In this document: positions 52,068 through 60,125 of the stretch, piece by piece
Numbering within the stretch: position 1 is the stretch's first letter
Layout: each line of letters starts with the position of its first letter
From: Candidatus Auribacterota bacterium
Lineage (GTDB): Bacteria > Auribacterota > JAFGBW01 > JAFGJP01
DNA: 64,000 bases
Reading direction: 5' to 3'
NCBI GenBank assembly: GCA_023144635.1
Contig: JAGLFH010000001.1
Coordinates: forward strand, 1 to 64,000
Notes under the pieces: model-generated
The model's input: the letters and a program-made list of their open reading frames with translations, nothing else
The model's database searches: none
What the model was told of the DNA's origin: nothing
Made by a program: the position numbers and the translations under genes

Positions 52068-52610
52068 CTAAAGGGTTTCTATAACACCTATTTCATTAGA
52101 ATTTATTTTATGGATCACATTTATTTTATTTGTTTCTGCATTTATGAACACAAAAAATAAATTGTGAGAGTCCTGCAGTTTAATTATCGCATCTTCAAGA
52201 AAAAGAGGTTTGCCATCAAGTTTTTCTGAACGAAGTATAACGGTTTTTTCTTCATCGATACCTTTTTCTTCAGATTCTGGAATAACATGCAGAATAGTCT
52301 CAACTTCTTTTGTTGATTTTTTGTGATGATCCTGAAGTTTTTCTTTTATTGACCGTAGTTTTTTTTCCAGTCTGGCAATTAACAGGTCAATGGAAGAATA
52401 TATATCACCTGTTTCTTCTTTTGCATGTATTGTAAAGTGTTTACCTTTTAAAGTAGCTTCAACCTTTTGCCTGTATTTTTCAACATCCATAGTAATATGG
52501 AGATCAATGATCTTTGGTTTAAATTTATCTAACTTTTGTATTTTTTCTCTTGCGTATTCGCGCATGGATTCTGTTATATCTACATGTCTTCCTGTTACAG
52601 TTATATTCAC
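52068..52610 (-). CDS. hpf: Long-form ribosome hibernation promoting factor
   Basis: 180 residues. N-terminal RaiA/YfiA domain (MNITVTGRHVDITESMREYA, about 1-100) followed by a linker and a C-terminal dimerisation domain (FLEDAIIKLQDSHNLFFVFINA). The long form alone forms 100S ribosome dimers. Between lptB and hprK, as in the proteobacterial lptB-rpoN-hpf-ptsN order but with no rpoN. Confidence 0.94.
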   Translation of the reverse strand: MNITVTGRHVDITESMREYAREKIQKLDKFKPKIIDLHITMDVEKYRQKVEATLKGKHFTIHAKEETGDIYSSIDLLIARLEKKLRSIKEKLQDHHKKSTKEVETILHVIPESEEKGIDEEKTVILRSEKLDGKPLFLEDAIIKLQDSHNLFFVFINAETNKINVIHKINSNEIGVIETL

Positions 52611-52754
52611 AAGCGTGCTCCTTTCTTGGCGGGTGGTGCAAAGTTTATAAAAATAGAAATGTTATTAGAAGAAAGTTTGACCATAATTATAATTAAATTA
52701 TAACACATTATTTAAATCATTTTAAAACAATATTTGTTAAATAATTTTTTTAAA

Positions 52755-53486
52755 TCACATTGAAAATTTTTCACCAAGATAAATCTTTTTTGCTTCATCA
52801 TCATTTGCAAGAAAATCAGACGTTCCGGACTTTAATATGCGTCCTTCATATATTAAATATGAGCGGTCTGTAGTAGACAGTATTTCGCGTACATTATGAT
52901 CTGTTAAAAGGATTCCTATCTTTTTTTTCTTCAACTTTTGGATTATGCTTTGAACTTCAGCAACAGCAATAGGATCAACACCAGAGAAGGGCTCATCAAA
53001 CAAAATTATGCTAGGTGATGTTACTAAAGAACGCGCGATCTCAAGGCGTCTTCTTTCTCCTCCTGAGAGCATCCATGCCTGCTTTTTTGCGAGTTTTGTA
53101 ATATGAAGGTCTTCAAGAAGCATATCCTTTTTTTTGTTTCTTTGTTTCATCGTCAAGTTTTGCAGTTCAAGTATTGCCATTAAATTGTCTTCTACCGTAA
53201 GCTTCTGGAATACAGATGGTTGCTGCGGTAGATAGCCAAGTCCCAGAATGGCTCTTTTATGCATTGAAAGGTTGGTTATATTTCTTTTACCGAGGTAAAT
53301 ATTTCCCTTATCCGGTCGTACAAATCCTGTTGTCATATAGAACGTTGTTGTTTTTCCTGCACCGTTAGGTCCCAGAAGACCGACAACTTCTCCTCGATAG
53401 ACCTCAATATTGACATTATTTACTACCCGTTTATGAGAATAGGCTTTAACAAGATTCTTTGTTCTAAGGATTGGTGTTGCTTTCAT
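52755..53486 (-). CDS. lptB: LPS export ABC transporter ATPase
   Basis: 243 residues. Walker A GPNGAGKTT (about 39-47), Q-loop YLPQQPSVF, signature LSGGERRR, Walker B IILFDEPFSGVDP and the switch His in LLTDHNVRE are all present. Drives LPS extraction from the inner membrane with LptFG (not in window). Start overlaps the lptA stop (ATGA). Confidence 0.95.
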   Translation of the reverse strand: MKATPILRTKNLVKAYSHKRVVNNVNIEVYRGEVVGLLGPNGAGKTTTFYMTTGFVRPDKGNIYLGKRNITNLSMHKRAILGLGYLPQQPSVFQKLTVEDNLMAILELQNLTMKQRNKKKDMLLEDLHITKLAKKQAWMLSGGERRRLEIARSLVTSPSIILFDEPFSGVDPIAVAEVQSIIQKLKKKKIGILLTDHNVREILSTTDRSYLIYEGRILKSGTSDFLANDDEAKKIYLGEKFSM

Positions 53487-54007
53487 TCTTTAATTTTGGC
53501 TGTATCTTTTATAAGTATCTTAGCACTTGGTTCAAATAAAACTTTGTTTTGACGAATAAGAATAGTTATTTCCTCTGCTGTGTACATGTTTCCTTTTTCA
53601 GTTATCTTTGGATTGCCTATTAGTCGAAGCATTTCTGATTGAACAATATAAACAGCGCTATCACTATATGCAGTGCGGTTGGTCTGCTTTATGACCACAT
53701 CTCCTGCAGCGATCATTTTGCTTACATTAAGGCCGTCCTTACTGAAAATAACTTTTAAATAATTTGATCTAATGGTCCCATTTTTATCTTGAACAAGAAC
53801 ATTATTATAAAATTCAGCTATCTTGTTTTTATAATCTATAACAAGTCTTCCGTCAGAAGTAATACGTGTGATGTCAATATCACTAAGTGAAACTGTACTT
53901 TCTGAAGAAAGTACAACAGGTACATAAGTCAGAAAAACTAAAAGAACAAAAAAGAACTTATAGATCTTAGTCTTCCAGGTGTTTTTTTTGTATGTTTTTT
54001 GCAACAT
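53483..54007 (-). CDS. lptA: LPS transport periplasmic bridge protein
   Basis: 174 residues from ATG 54007 (AGAGG 9 bases upstream; the TTG at 54013 is unlikely). Signal peptide or anchor at about 11-33, then an OstA/LptA beta-jellyroll: IDYKNKIAEFYNNVLVQD and GDVVIKQTNRTAYSDSAVY. Overlaps lptC and lptB on the same strand, an LPS export operon. Confidence 0.88.
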   Translation of the reverse strand: MLQKTYKKNTWKTKIYKFFFVLLVFLTYVPVVLSSESTVSLSDIDITRITSDGRLVIDYKNKIAEFYNNVLVQDKNGTIRSNYLKVIFSKDGLNVSKMIAAGDVVIKQTNRTAYSDSAVYIVQSEMLRLIGNPKITEKGNMYTAEEITILIRQNKVLFEPSAKILIKDTAKIKE

Positions 54008-54419
54008 CAACAATAACCTCTTTATTGATAATTATTTTTTTTTCAGCAAAAGACCATTCCATTCCTATTCCGTTCACTTCTATCCCTAAAGATCTTAAAA
54101 CAACAGGAAGGTCTGAGATGATTTTTGATTTGCTCTTAATAAATATGCATTTAGGCGTTTGAATAAGAATAGGATGCTTGCTTATATCAGTTATTTGTGC
54201 ACTTGAATCTGTAATTTCAATTTCGTCTGGAGAAATAAAATTAGCATTATAACCTTTTATTACACCTTTTGGCTGACCATCATCATCTGTAAGATAGAAC
54301 CTAAATCCTTCTATTTTTGCATCAACATTGTCTGCTGCAAAAGATAAATGCAGTATAAATACTGTACTTATTGAAAAAATCACCAGAAATATTATAATTT
54401 TTAAATCTTTTCTTTTCAT
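53967..54419 (-). CDS. lptC: LPS export protein LptC-like
   Basis: 150 residues. Single N-terminal transmembrane helix (about 8-26) and a periplasmic beta-jellyroll (FYLTDDDGQPKGVIKGYNA, ANFISPDEIEITDSSAQI). Hands LPS to LptA. Overlaps lptA by 41 bases. Weak sequence conservation is normal for LptC; the call rests on fold pattern and position. Confidence 0.85.
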   Translation of the reverse strand: MKRKDLKIIIFLVIFSISTVFILHLSFAADNVDAKIEGFRFYLTDDDGQPKGVIKGYNANFISPDEIEITDSSAQITDISKHPILIQTPKCIFIKSKSKIISDLPVVLRSLGIEVNGIGMEWSFAEKKIIINKEVIVDVAKNIQKKHLED

Positions 54420-54463
54420 TTTTATAACTTTAAAAGTTTTTATCTTCTACTAGAAATATATTT

Positions 54464-55426
54464 TTAATATGTAATACCTTTTAACAAGAGATCTTTTTCG
54501 TCAATGACTCCGACAGGTTCATTTTTTTTATTTACAACAGGAATTTCATCAATTTGCTTTTGCTTAATAAGTTTCAAAGCTTCAGAGGCAAGTGTGTCGT
54601 TAACAATAGAAAAAGGATTTTTTGTCATAACTTGATGAACTTTTTTATCAAGTATGTCTTTATCTTTTTCAATAGACCTTCTTAGATCACCATCCGTAAA
54701 AATACCAATAAGTTTACCTTTTTTATTTATAACACAAGCTGCTCCTGCTTTTGCGCTCGTGATTTTAACAAGAACTTCTTTAACAGGTGTATTTTCAGCC
54801 ACAACAGCAACAGATCTTTCTTTTCTCATAAGATCTTCAACTTTAAGTAACAGTTTTTTACCCAGCGATCCTCCGGGATGATAAAATGCAAAATCAATAA
54901 GCTTTATATTATTCTTCTTAATAAGTGCTACAGCAACTGCGTCTCCCATTGCGAGGGCTGCCGTTGTACTGGAAGTAGGCACAACACCTAAGGAACAAGC
55001 TTCCTTTTTAACTGAAACATCAAGAACTGCATCAGAGTAACGTGCCAGAGTTGAACTTATATTACCTGTTATTGTAATTAATTTTACCCCTATCTTTTTT
55101 ATAAGATGCAGCATAGTTATTATCTCATCGGTTTCTCCAGAATTTGATATAGCTAAAATAACATCTTTTTTAGTAACTCTTCCCAAATCTCCATGCATTG
55201 CTTCAGCCGGATTTAAATAAAGTGATGGTATGCCGATACTTGCAATAGTAGCTGATATCTTTTGAGCAATGATACCTGTTTTACCCATTCCTGTGAGAAT
55301 AGTGCGTCCTTTGCAGCTAGATATAAGATTAACTGTTTTATCAAAACTTGGACTGATCTTACCAGCCAGGTCCCTTATGGCATCAGCTTCGATTTTAAAG
55401 ACATTTTTGGCGATTTTTTCATACAT
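54464..55426 (-). CDS. kdsD: Arabinose-5-phosphate isomerase (KdsD/KpsF)
   Basis: 320 residues. SIS domain (about 30-180) with LTGMGKTGIIAQKISATIAS, MHGDLGRV and ISNSGETDE, followed by two CBS domains (about 200-318). Makes arabinose-5-phosphate for KDO. The usual neighbour kdsC is absent between it and lptC; only 44 bases separate them. Confidence 0.94.
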   Translation of the reverse strand: MYEKIAKNVFKIEADAIRDLAGKISPSFDKTVNLISSCKGRTILTGMGKTGIIAQKISATIASIGIPSLYLNPAEAMHGDLGRVTKKDVILAISNSGETDEIITMLHLIKKIGVKLITITGNISSTLARYSDAVLDVSVKKEACSLGVVPTSSTTAALAMGDAVAVALIKKNNIKLIDFAFYHPGGSLGKKLLLKVEDLMRKERSVAVVAENTPVKEVLVKITSAKAGAACVINKKGKLIGIFTDGDLRRSIEKDKDILDKKVHQVMTKNPFSIVNDTLASEALKLIKQKQIDEIPVVNKKNEPVGVIDEKDLLLKGITY

Positions 55427-55539
55427 ATGAAATATCCTTCATTTTTTGCAAAAATCAAAAATTAATTACTAAATACCTAAATAAAAACTAGAATCTAGCT
55501 ATTATCTGCGATTACAAGGGTATTCAAAAAGGATTTTAT

Positions 55540-55569
55540 TTGCAATAAAAAACAATTTTACACTATTAT
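55540..55569 (+). promoter_or_regulatory. Possible promoter of the MTA phosphorylase gene
   Basis: TTGCAA (55540-55545), 18 bases, TATTAT (55564-55569), 45 bases before the ATG. Confidence 0.35.
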
Positions 55570-55613
55570 TTTATCATACATAAGCATTTGTTAAATCATA
55601 AAGGAGAAAAGAA

Positions 55614-56474
55614 ATGGGAAAAATAGGGATTATAGGCGGAACAGGATTATATAAGATGTTAAACATTAAAAATTCTCAGGAGATAGAAATAAAGACTCCC
55701 TTTGGTAAGCCGAGTGATGTTGTTTTTGTTGGAAATTGTGGAGATAAGGAAATAGTTTTTCTTCCAAGACACGGTAAGGATCACACGATACTTCCAACGG
55801 AAATAAATTATAGGGCAAACATTTGTGCTTTAAAATTATCAGGTGTAACTAAAATAATATCCATAAGTGCTGTCGGAAGCCTTAAGGAAGAGATCAGTCC
55901 CGGACAAATGGTTGTTGTCGATCAGTTCTTTGACAGAACGAATAGAAGGAAAGATAATACTTTTTTTGGTGACGGGCTTGTAGCTCATGTTCAGTTTGGA
56001 GATCCTGTCTGTCATGGCCTTCGTAATAAGATCATAATGGCCGGAGAAAAGCACACAGATGTTTTTTACAGAACAGGAACTTATGTAAATATGGAAGGAC
56101 CTGCTTTTTCAACTAAGGCAGAGTCTCTTTTTTATAAATCATTAGGATTTGATGTAATAGGGATGACAAATCTTGTTGAGGCAAAGTTAAGTCGTGAGGC
56201 GGAAATGTGTTATGCGACAATAGCTCTTGTAACAGATTACGATTGCTGGCGTGTTGGAGAAGAAAGCGTAAATGTGGAGATGATAATAGAGACTATAAAT
56301 AAAAATGTAGATTTTAGCAGGAACCTTGTAAAAAGTATTATAGAAATACTTGATCCGGATGAAAAGTGCGCATGCAACACTAATCTTCAGTATGCTCTGG
56401 TAACTGCAATGGATAAGGTTCCTCAAGAGACAAAGAACAAATTATCATTTTTACTTGCCCCGTATTTAAAATAA
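55614..56474 (+). CDS. mtnP: S-methyl-5'-thioadenosine phosphorylase
   Basis: 286 residues. Splits methylthioadenosine to adenine and methylthioribose-1-phosphate. GIIGGTGLYKM (about 5-15), FLPRHGKDH (about 50-58), SAVGSLKEEISPGQMV, VNMEGPAFSTKAES (about 158-171) and ALVTDYDCW are typical of the trimeric PNP/MTAP group. Ribosome site AAAGGAG precedes the ATG. Confidence 0.94.
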   Translation: MGKIGIIGGTGLYKMLNIKNSQEIEIKTPFGKPSDVVFVGNCGDKEIVFLPRHGKDHTILPTEINYRANICALKLSGVTKIISISAVGSLKEEISPGQMVVVDQFFDRTNRRKDNTFFGDGLVAHVQFGDPVCHGLRNKIIMAGEKHTDVFYRTGTYVNMEGPAFSTKAESLFYKSLGFDVIGMTNLVEAKLSREAEMCYATIALVTDYDCWRVGEESVNVEMIIETINKNVDFSRNLVKSIIEILDPDEKCACNTNLQYALVTAMDKVPQETKNKLSFLLAPYLK

Positions 56475-56561
56475 AAAAGTGATAAAGATTAAACGTTTAT
56501 CTGATAGAATATAAATTGTATATATTCTATTAAAAAAGATGTAAAAAAAATGGAGATAATT

Positions 56562-57437
56562 ATGAGCAAGATCACTTGTAAAAATCATCCTGAGAAGGAA
56601 GCTGTTAAAGTTTGTGTTTCCTGCCAGAGCAATCTTTGTGAAGAATGTATAAATATACAAAGCATTTCCAAGGACGTTACAATTGAAAGCTGTAAGGAAT
56701 GCGGAGGCAGATGTAAGGATATTGAAGGAGAAGTAGAAGGAAAAAAAGAAGGAGTTTCTAAAATATCTTTTTTCTCATTACTTCCCTCAGCTTTTACATA
56801 TCCATTTAATGGAAGCGGCAAATTGCTGCTTGTAATAGGAGTAGTTTTTTTTGGTTTGATGGATCTTCTTGGAAGTCTTCCTTTTGGGTGGGTGTTTGGC
56901 ATTTTTGGCTCAGGATATCTTATTGCTTATATGTTTAAAATAGTTAACTCTTCTGCAATAGGAAAAAATGAGATGCCTGACTGGCCTGATGTGTCAGATT
57001 TTGGCAGTGATATAATAGGCCCTTTATGGGCAATGTTTTTAACAACAGTTGTATCTTTTGGACCGGCAGTTATATGTCTTATTCTGATCTCCAAAAATCC
57101 TGTTTTTTTAATAGCTGCTATTGCTTTTGGAGTGCTTGGAATAATATATTATCCAATGGCGATCATAGCGACTGCACTTGATACTAATCTATTTGTGAGG
57201 CCTGATGTCATACTTGTTTCTATTTTTAAAGTAATAGGGCCTTATATAGTTGCCTGTCTTTTGCTTGCCGCAATTATAGTAGGTAATAAACTTTTGGGAG
57301 CAGTACTTATTAAAATAAGTCCAATTGTAGGTTTCATCACGGCTTATTCTTTGGCTTTTTATTTTATTATTGTTGAAATGAGGATCCTTGGACTTATCTA
57401 TTATACTAATAGTGAGCGTCTTGGGTGGTTTGAGTAA
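56562..57437 (+). CDS. Zinc-binding membrane protein, B-box-like domain plus Yip1/DUF4013-like membrane region
   Basis: 291 residues from ATG 56562 (GGAG 6 bases upstream). The N-terminus (about 1-50) has a B-box-like cluster: CKNHPEKEAVKVCVSCQ, LCEEC and CKECGGRC. Five or six transmembrane helices follow (about 80-285), with a TYPFNGSGKLLLVIGVVFFG start. Membrane regions of this kind are common in PVC bacteria and often annotated Yip1 or DUF4013. Function unknown. Confidence 0.75.
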   Translation: MSKITCKNHPEKEAVKVCVSCQSNLCEECINIQSISKDVTIESCKECGGRCKDIEGEVEGKKEGVSKISFFSLLPSAFTYPFNGSGKLLLVIGVVFFGLMDLLGSLPFGWVFGIFGSGYLIAYMFKIVNSSAIGKNEMPDWPDVSDFGSDIIGPLWAMFLTTVVSFGPAVICLILISKNPVFLIAAIAFGVLGIIYYPMAIIATALDTNLFVRPDVILVSIFKVIGPYIVACLLLAAIIVGNKLLGAVLIKISPIVGFITAYSLAFYFIIVEMRILGLIYYTNSERLGWFE

Positions 57438-57887
57438 TACAGAGGACAGAAGCCAGAAAACACGAAAAGAATAATGGGACGCAGATTTACAAGATAAAAA
57501 AGGATCAGAGAAAAAAACAGAAGACATTAAAATAAAAAAGAGAAATATAAAATGTATGTAGGGGCAGGTCTCTGTGCCTGCCCGTGTAAAATTAGAAAAC
57601 ACGAAAAGAATAAAGTAAAAAGTGAGTAGGGGCGGGGCTTGCCTCCGCCCGTTGTAAAAAGCAAGATATAAAAAGTAGTAGGGGCGAAAAATCTTTCGCC
57701 CGTGTAAAACGTAAAAAGCTGTCATTGCGAGGAACTTTGTTCCGCGGCAAACCCCGTAAGATGTAGTAGGGGCGGATTCCAAATCCGCCCGTGTAAAAAA
57801 ATAAAAAGAATTTTGTTTTCTGGGTTTTAATCTTTTGTTTTTGACAACTAACAGCCAAAAACCAACAGCTAACAACTAGCGAAACTT
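57438..57887. repeat. Cluster of variable-stem hairpin repeats (family A) and other pieces
   Basis: Four copies of GTAGGGGC...GCCC-G-(T)TGTAAA in a row: 57558-57590, 57626-57658, 57678-57708 and 57766-57798, each with a different stem. A GTCATTGCGAGGAACTTTGT piece lies at 57721 and GGACGCAGATTTACAAGATA at 57479. No gene. Confidence 0.85.
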
Positions 57888-60110
57888 ATGAACCTTAAAA
57901 AAAATAAAGATCCTTTAGAGATAAAAGAAAACGAATATTTTCAAGGAATTGTGCACCGCATAATTTTTTCAAATGAAGAAAATAGTTTTGGTGTTATTTC
58001 TGTAACTGATGAAAATAGCGGTAGTGAAGAGGTCGCAATTGGTACGCTTGCAATGTTGTCACCCGGTGAAACAGTTAAGTTTTACGGTAAATGGGTGAAT
58101 AATATTAAATTTGGAAGACAGTTTAAATGCGATTATCATGAGATAGTATATCCAGGCACTGAAAAAGGTATAATAAATTTTTTGTCTTCAGGATTTATTT
58201 CTGGGATCGGTGATACTTATGCAAAAAGAATAGTCGAGAGATTTGGTATGGAGACCATAAACATTCTCTCAAAAGATCCTGAAAGGCTTGGTGAAGTACC
58301 GGGTATTGGCAAAAAACGATTAAGTGATATTAAAGAAAGCTGGGAAAAACATCGTTCTATAAGAGATGTAATGTTGTTTCTCCAAAGCTATGATATAAGC
58401 GCTGCTTATGCTGCCCGTATATATCGGACCTATCATCATAATGCTGTTGAAAGGATCAAGGAAAATCCATATTGCCTTGCAATGGATGTAACTGGTATTG
58501 GCTTTATCATGGCAGATGCAATAGCTGCTAAGATGGGGTTTCCCAAGAACAGTCTTAAACGGGCTGAATCAGGTATCATATACCTTCTTACAAAAATAAA
58601 AGATCAGGGACATACTTTTTATCCTGTTGAAAAACTAAGCCGTAATGCTTCAAAAGATCTTAATATACCGATTGATTCTATTCCAAAGGCTCTTGAAAAT
58701 CTTATCTCTGTAGACTGGATAAAAATTGTAGATGTTTCTACAGGAGAAAAGGGAGTATATCTTACAAATGTTTATGTTGCCGAAAGGACAATATCTCGTG
58801 ATATTAAGCGTGTGAACAGTAAAGAAATTTTTTTAAAAGGTATTGATGTTGAAAAAACAATTAAAGAAATAGAGGGCTTGAACAAAATAGTTCTTTCCGA
58901 GGGTCAATACACGGCACTCTCTTCAGCATTAAAAGAAAAGATACTTATAATTACCGGAGGACCGGGTACTGGAAAAACAACAATAATAAAAAATATAGTA
59001 CAGGCATTCCAGCGTTATGGCGGAAAAATATCTTTGGCTGCTCCTACGGGTAGAGCATCAAAAAGGCTTTCTCAAGCAGCCCTTATGGAAGCAAAGACGA
59101 TTCATCGCCTGTTGGAATATAATCCTCATACAAACTCATTTATGCGGCATATTGATAATGTGCTTGATTGTGATGTTTTGATTATCGATGAAGCTTCGAT
59201 GATCGATATACTTCTTATGTATCATCTTATGCAGTCGGTTGGTCCAAGGACGTCGGTTATATTTGTCGGTGATTCTGACCAGCTTCCTTCAGTGGGGCCG
59301 GGTAATGTATTAAAAGACATGATCTCTTCAGCAAAGCTGCCGGTTGTGTCTCTTAAACATATTTTCAGACAAAAAAAAGGAAGCGAAATAACTCTTAATG
59401 CGCACAATATAAACCGTGGCCGTATGATAATTAACAGCAAAGAAAAACCTGAAGACAGAAATTTCTTTTTTATAAAGAAAAATGATCCTCATGAGATACG
59501 TAAGACAATAGAAGAACTTGTGACCACAAGAATTAAAAAAACATTTGGTTTTAATACATTGTCAGATATTCAGATCATTACACCGATGCATAAAGGTATT
59601 GTAGGGGTTGAGCAGCTTAATAAGACATTACAGAATATACTTAATCCTAATGAAGAAGGCATAGAAAGAAAGAACTTTATTTTTAAAGAAAAAGATAAAG
59701 TAATGCAGGTAGTAAATAATTATGATAAGGAAGTATTTAACGGAGACATAGGTTTTATTGACCGCATAGAAAAGAATGAAGGGCTTGTTATTGTTGATTT
59801 TGACGGAAAGAAAGTAGTATATGAGATATTTGAGCTTGATGAATTGGTGCTTGCTTATGCAATAACTGTTCACAAATCTCAAGGCAGTGAATACTTATGT
59901 GTTATAATGCCTTTGACAAACCAGCATTTTATAATGCTGCAGAGAAATCTTCTTTATACTGCTGTTACGAGAGGAAAACAGCTTGTAATATTAGTAGGTG
60001 ATGAAGATGCTCTGAAGTATGCTATTGAAAATGATAAAATGATGAGGCGATTTACTGACCTTCGGGGAAAAATTATTGAATCGTTCGAATCTGTTGGTAA
60101 AAGTGATTAA
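57888..60110 (+). CDS. recD2: RecD2-type ATP-dependent DNA helicase
   Basis: 740 residues. The N-terminal region (about 15-340) has tandem helix-hairpin-helix segments (SGIGDTYAKRI, EVPGIGKKRLSDI). The SF1 helicase core has Walker A ITGGPGTGKTT (about 356-366), Walker B VLIIDEASM, Q/motif III VGDSDQLPSVGPG, and C-terminal ITVHKSQGSEY and LLYTAVTRGK. RecD2 unwinds 5'-3' without RecBC. The gene starts right after a repeat cluster and has no strong ribosome site. Confidence 0.94.
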   Translation: MNLKKNKDPLEIKENEYFQGIVHRIIFSNEENSFGVISVTDENSGSEEVAIGTLAMLSPGETVKFYGKWVNNIKFGRQFKCDYHEIVYPGTEKGIINFLSSGFISGIGDTYAKRIVERFGMETINILSKDPERLGEVPGIGKKRLSDIKESWEKHRSIRDVMLFLQSYDISAAYAARIYRTYHHNAVERIKENPYCLAMDVTGIGFIMADAIAAKMGFPKNSLKRAESGIIYLLTKIKDQGHTFYPVEKLSRNASKDLNIPIDSIPKALENLISVDWIKIVDVSTGEKGVYLTNVYVAERTISRDIKRVNSKEIFLKGIDVEKTIKEIEGLNKIVLSEGQYTALSSALKEKILIITGGPGTGKTTIIKNIVQAFQRYGGKISLAAPTGRASKRLSQAALMEAKTIHRLLEYNPHTNSFMRHIDNVLDCDVLIIDEASMIDILLMYHLMQSVGPRTSVIFVGDSDQLPSVGPGNVLKDMISSAKLPVVSLKHIFRQKKGSEITLNAHNINRGRMIINSKEKPEDRNFFFIKKNDPHEIRKTIEELVTTRIKKTFGFNTLSDIQIITPMHKGIVGVEQLNKTLQNILNPNEEGIERKNFIFKEKDKVMQVVNNYDKEVFNGDIGFIDRIEKNEGLVIVDFDGKKVVYEIFELDELVLAYAITVHKSQGSEYLCVIMPLTNQHFIMLQRNLLYTAVTRGKQLVILVGDEDALKYAIENDKMMRRFTDLRGKIIESFESVGKSD

Positions 60111-60125
60111 AAAGGAATACATCTA

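Noticed and set aside
57189..57875. 228-codon open frame on minus
   Set aside because: It runs through the family A hairpin cluster and then antisense through the end of the membrane protein gene. Its sequence is repeat-derived.
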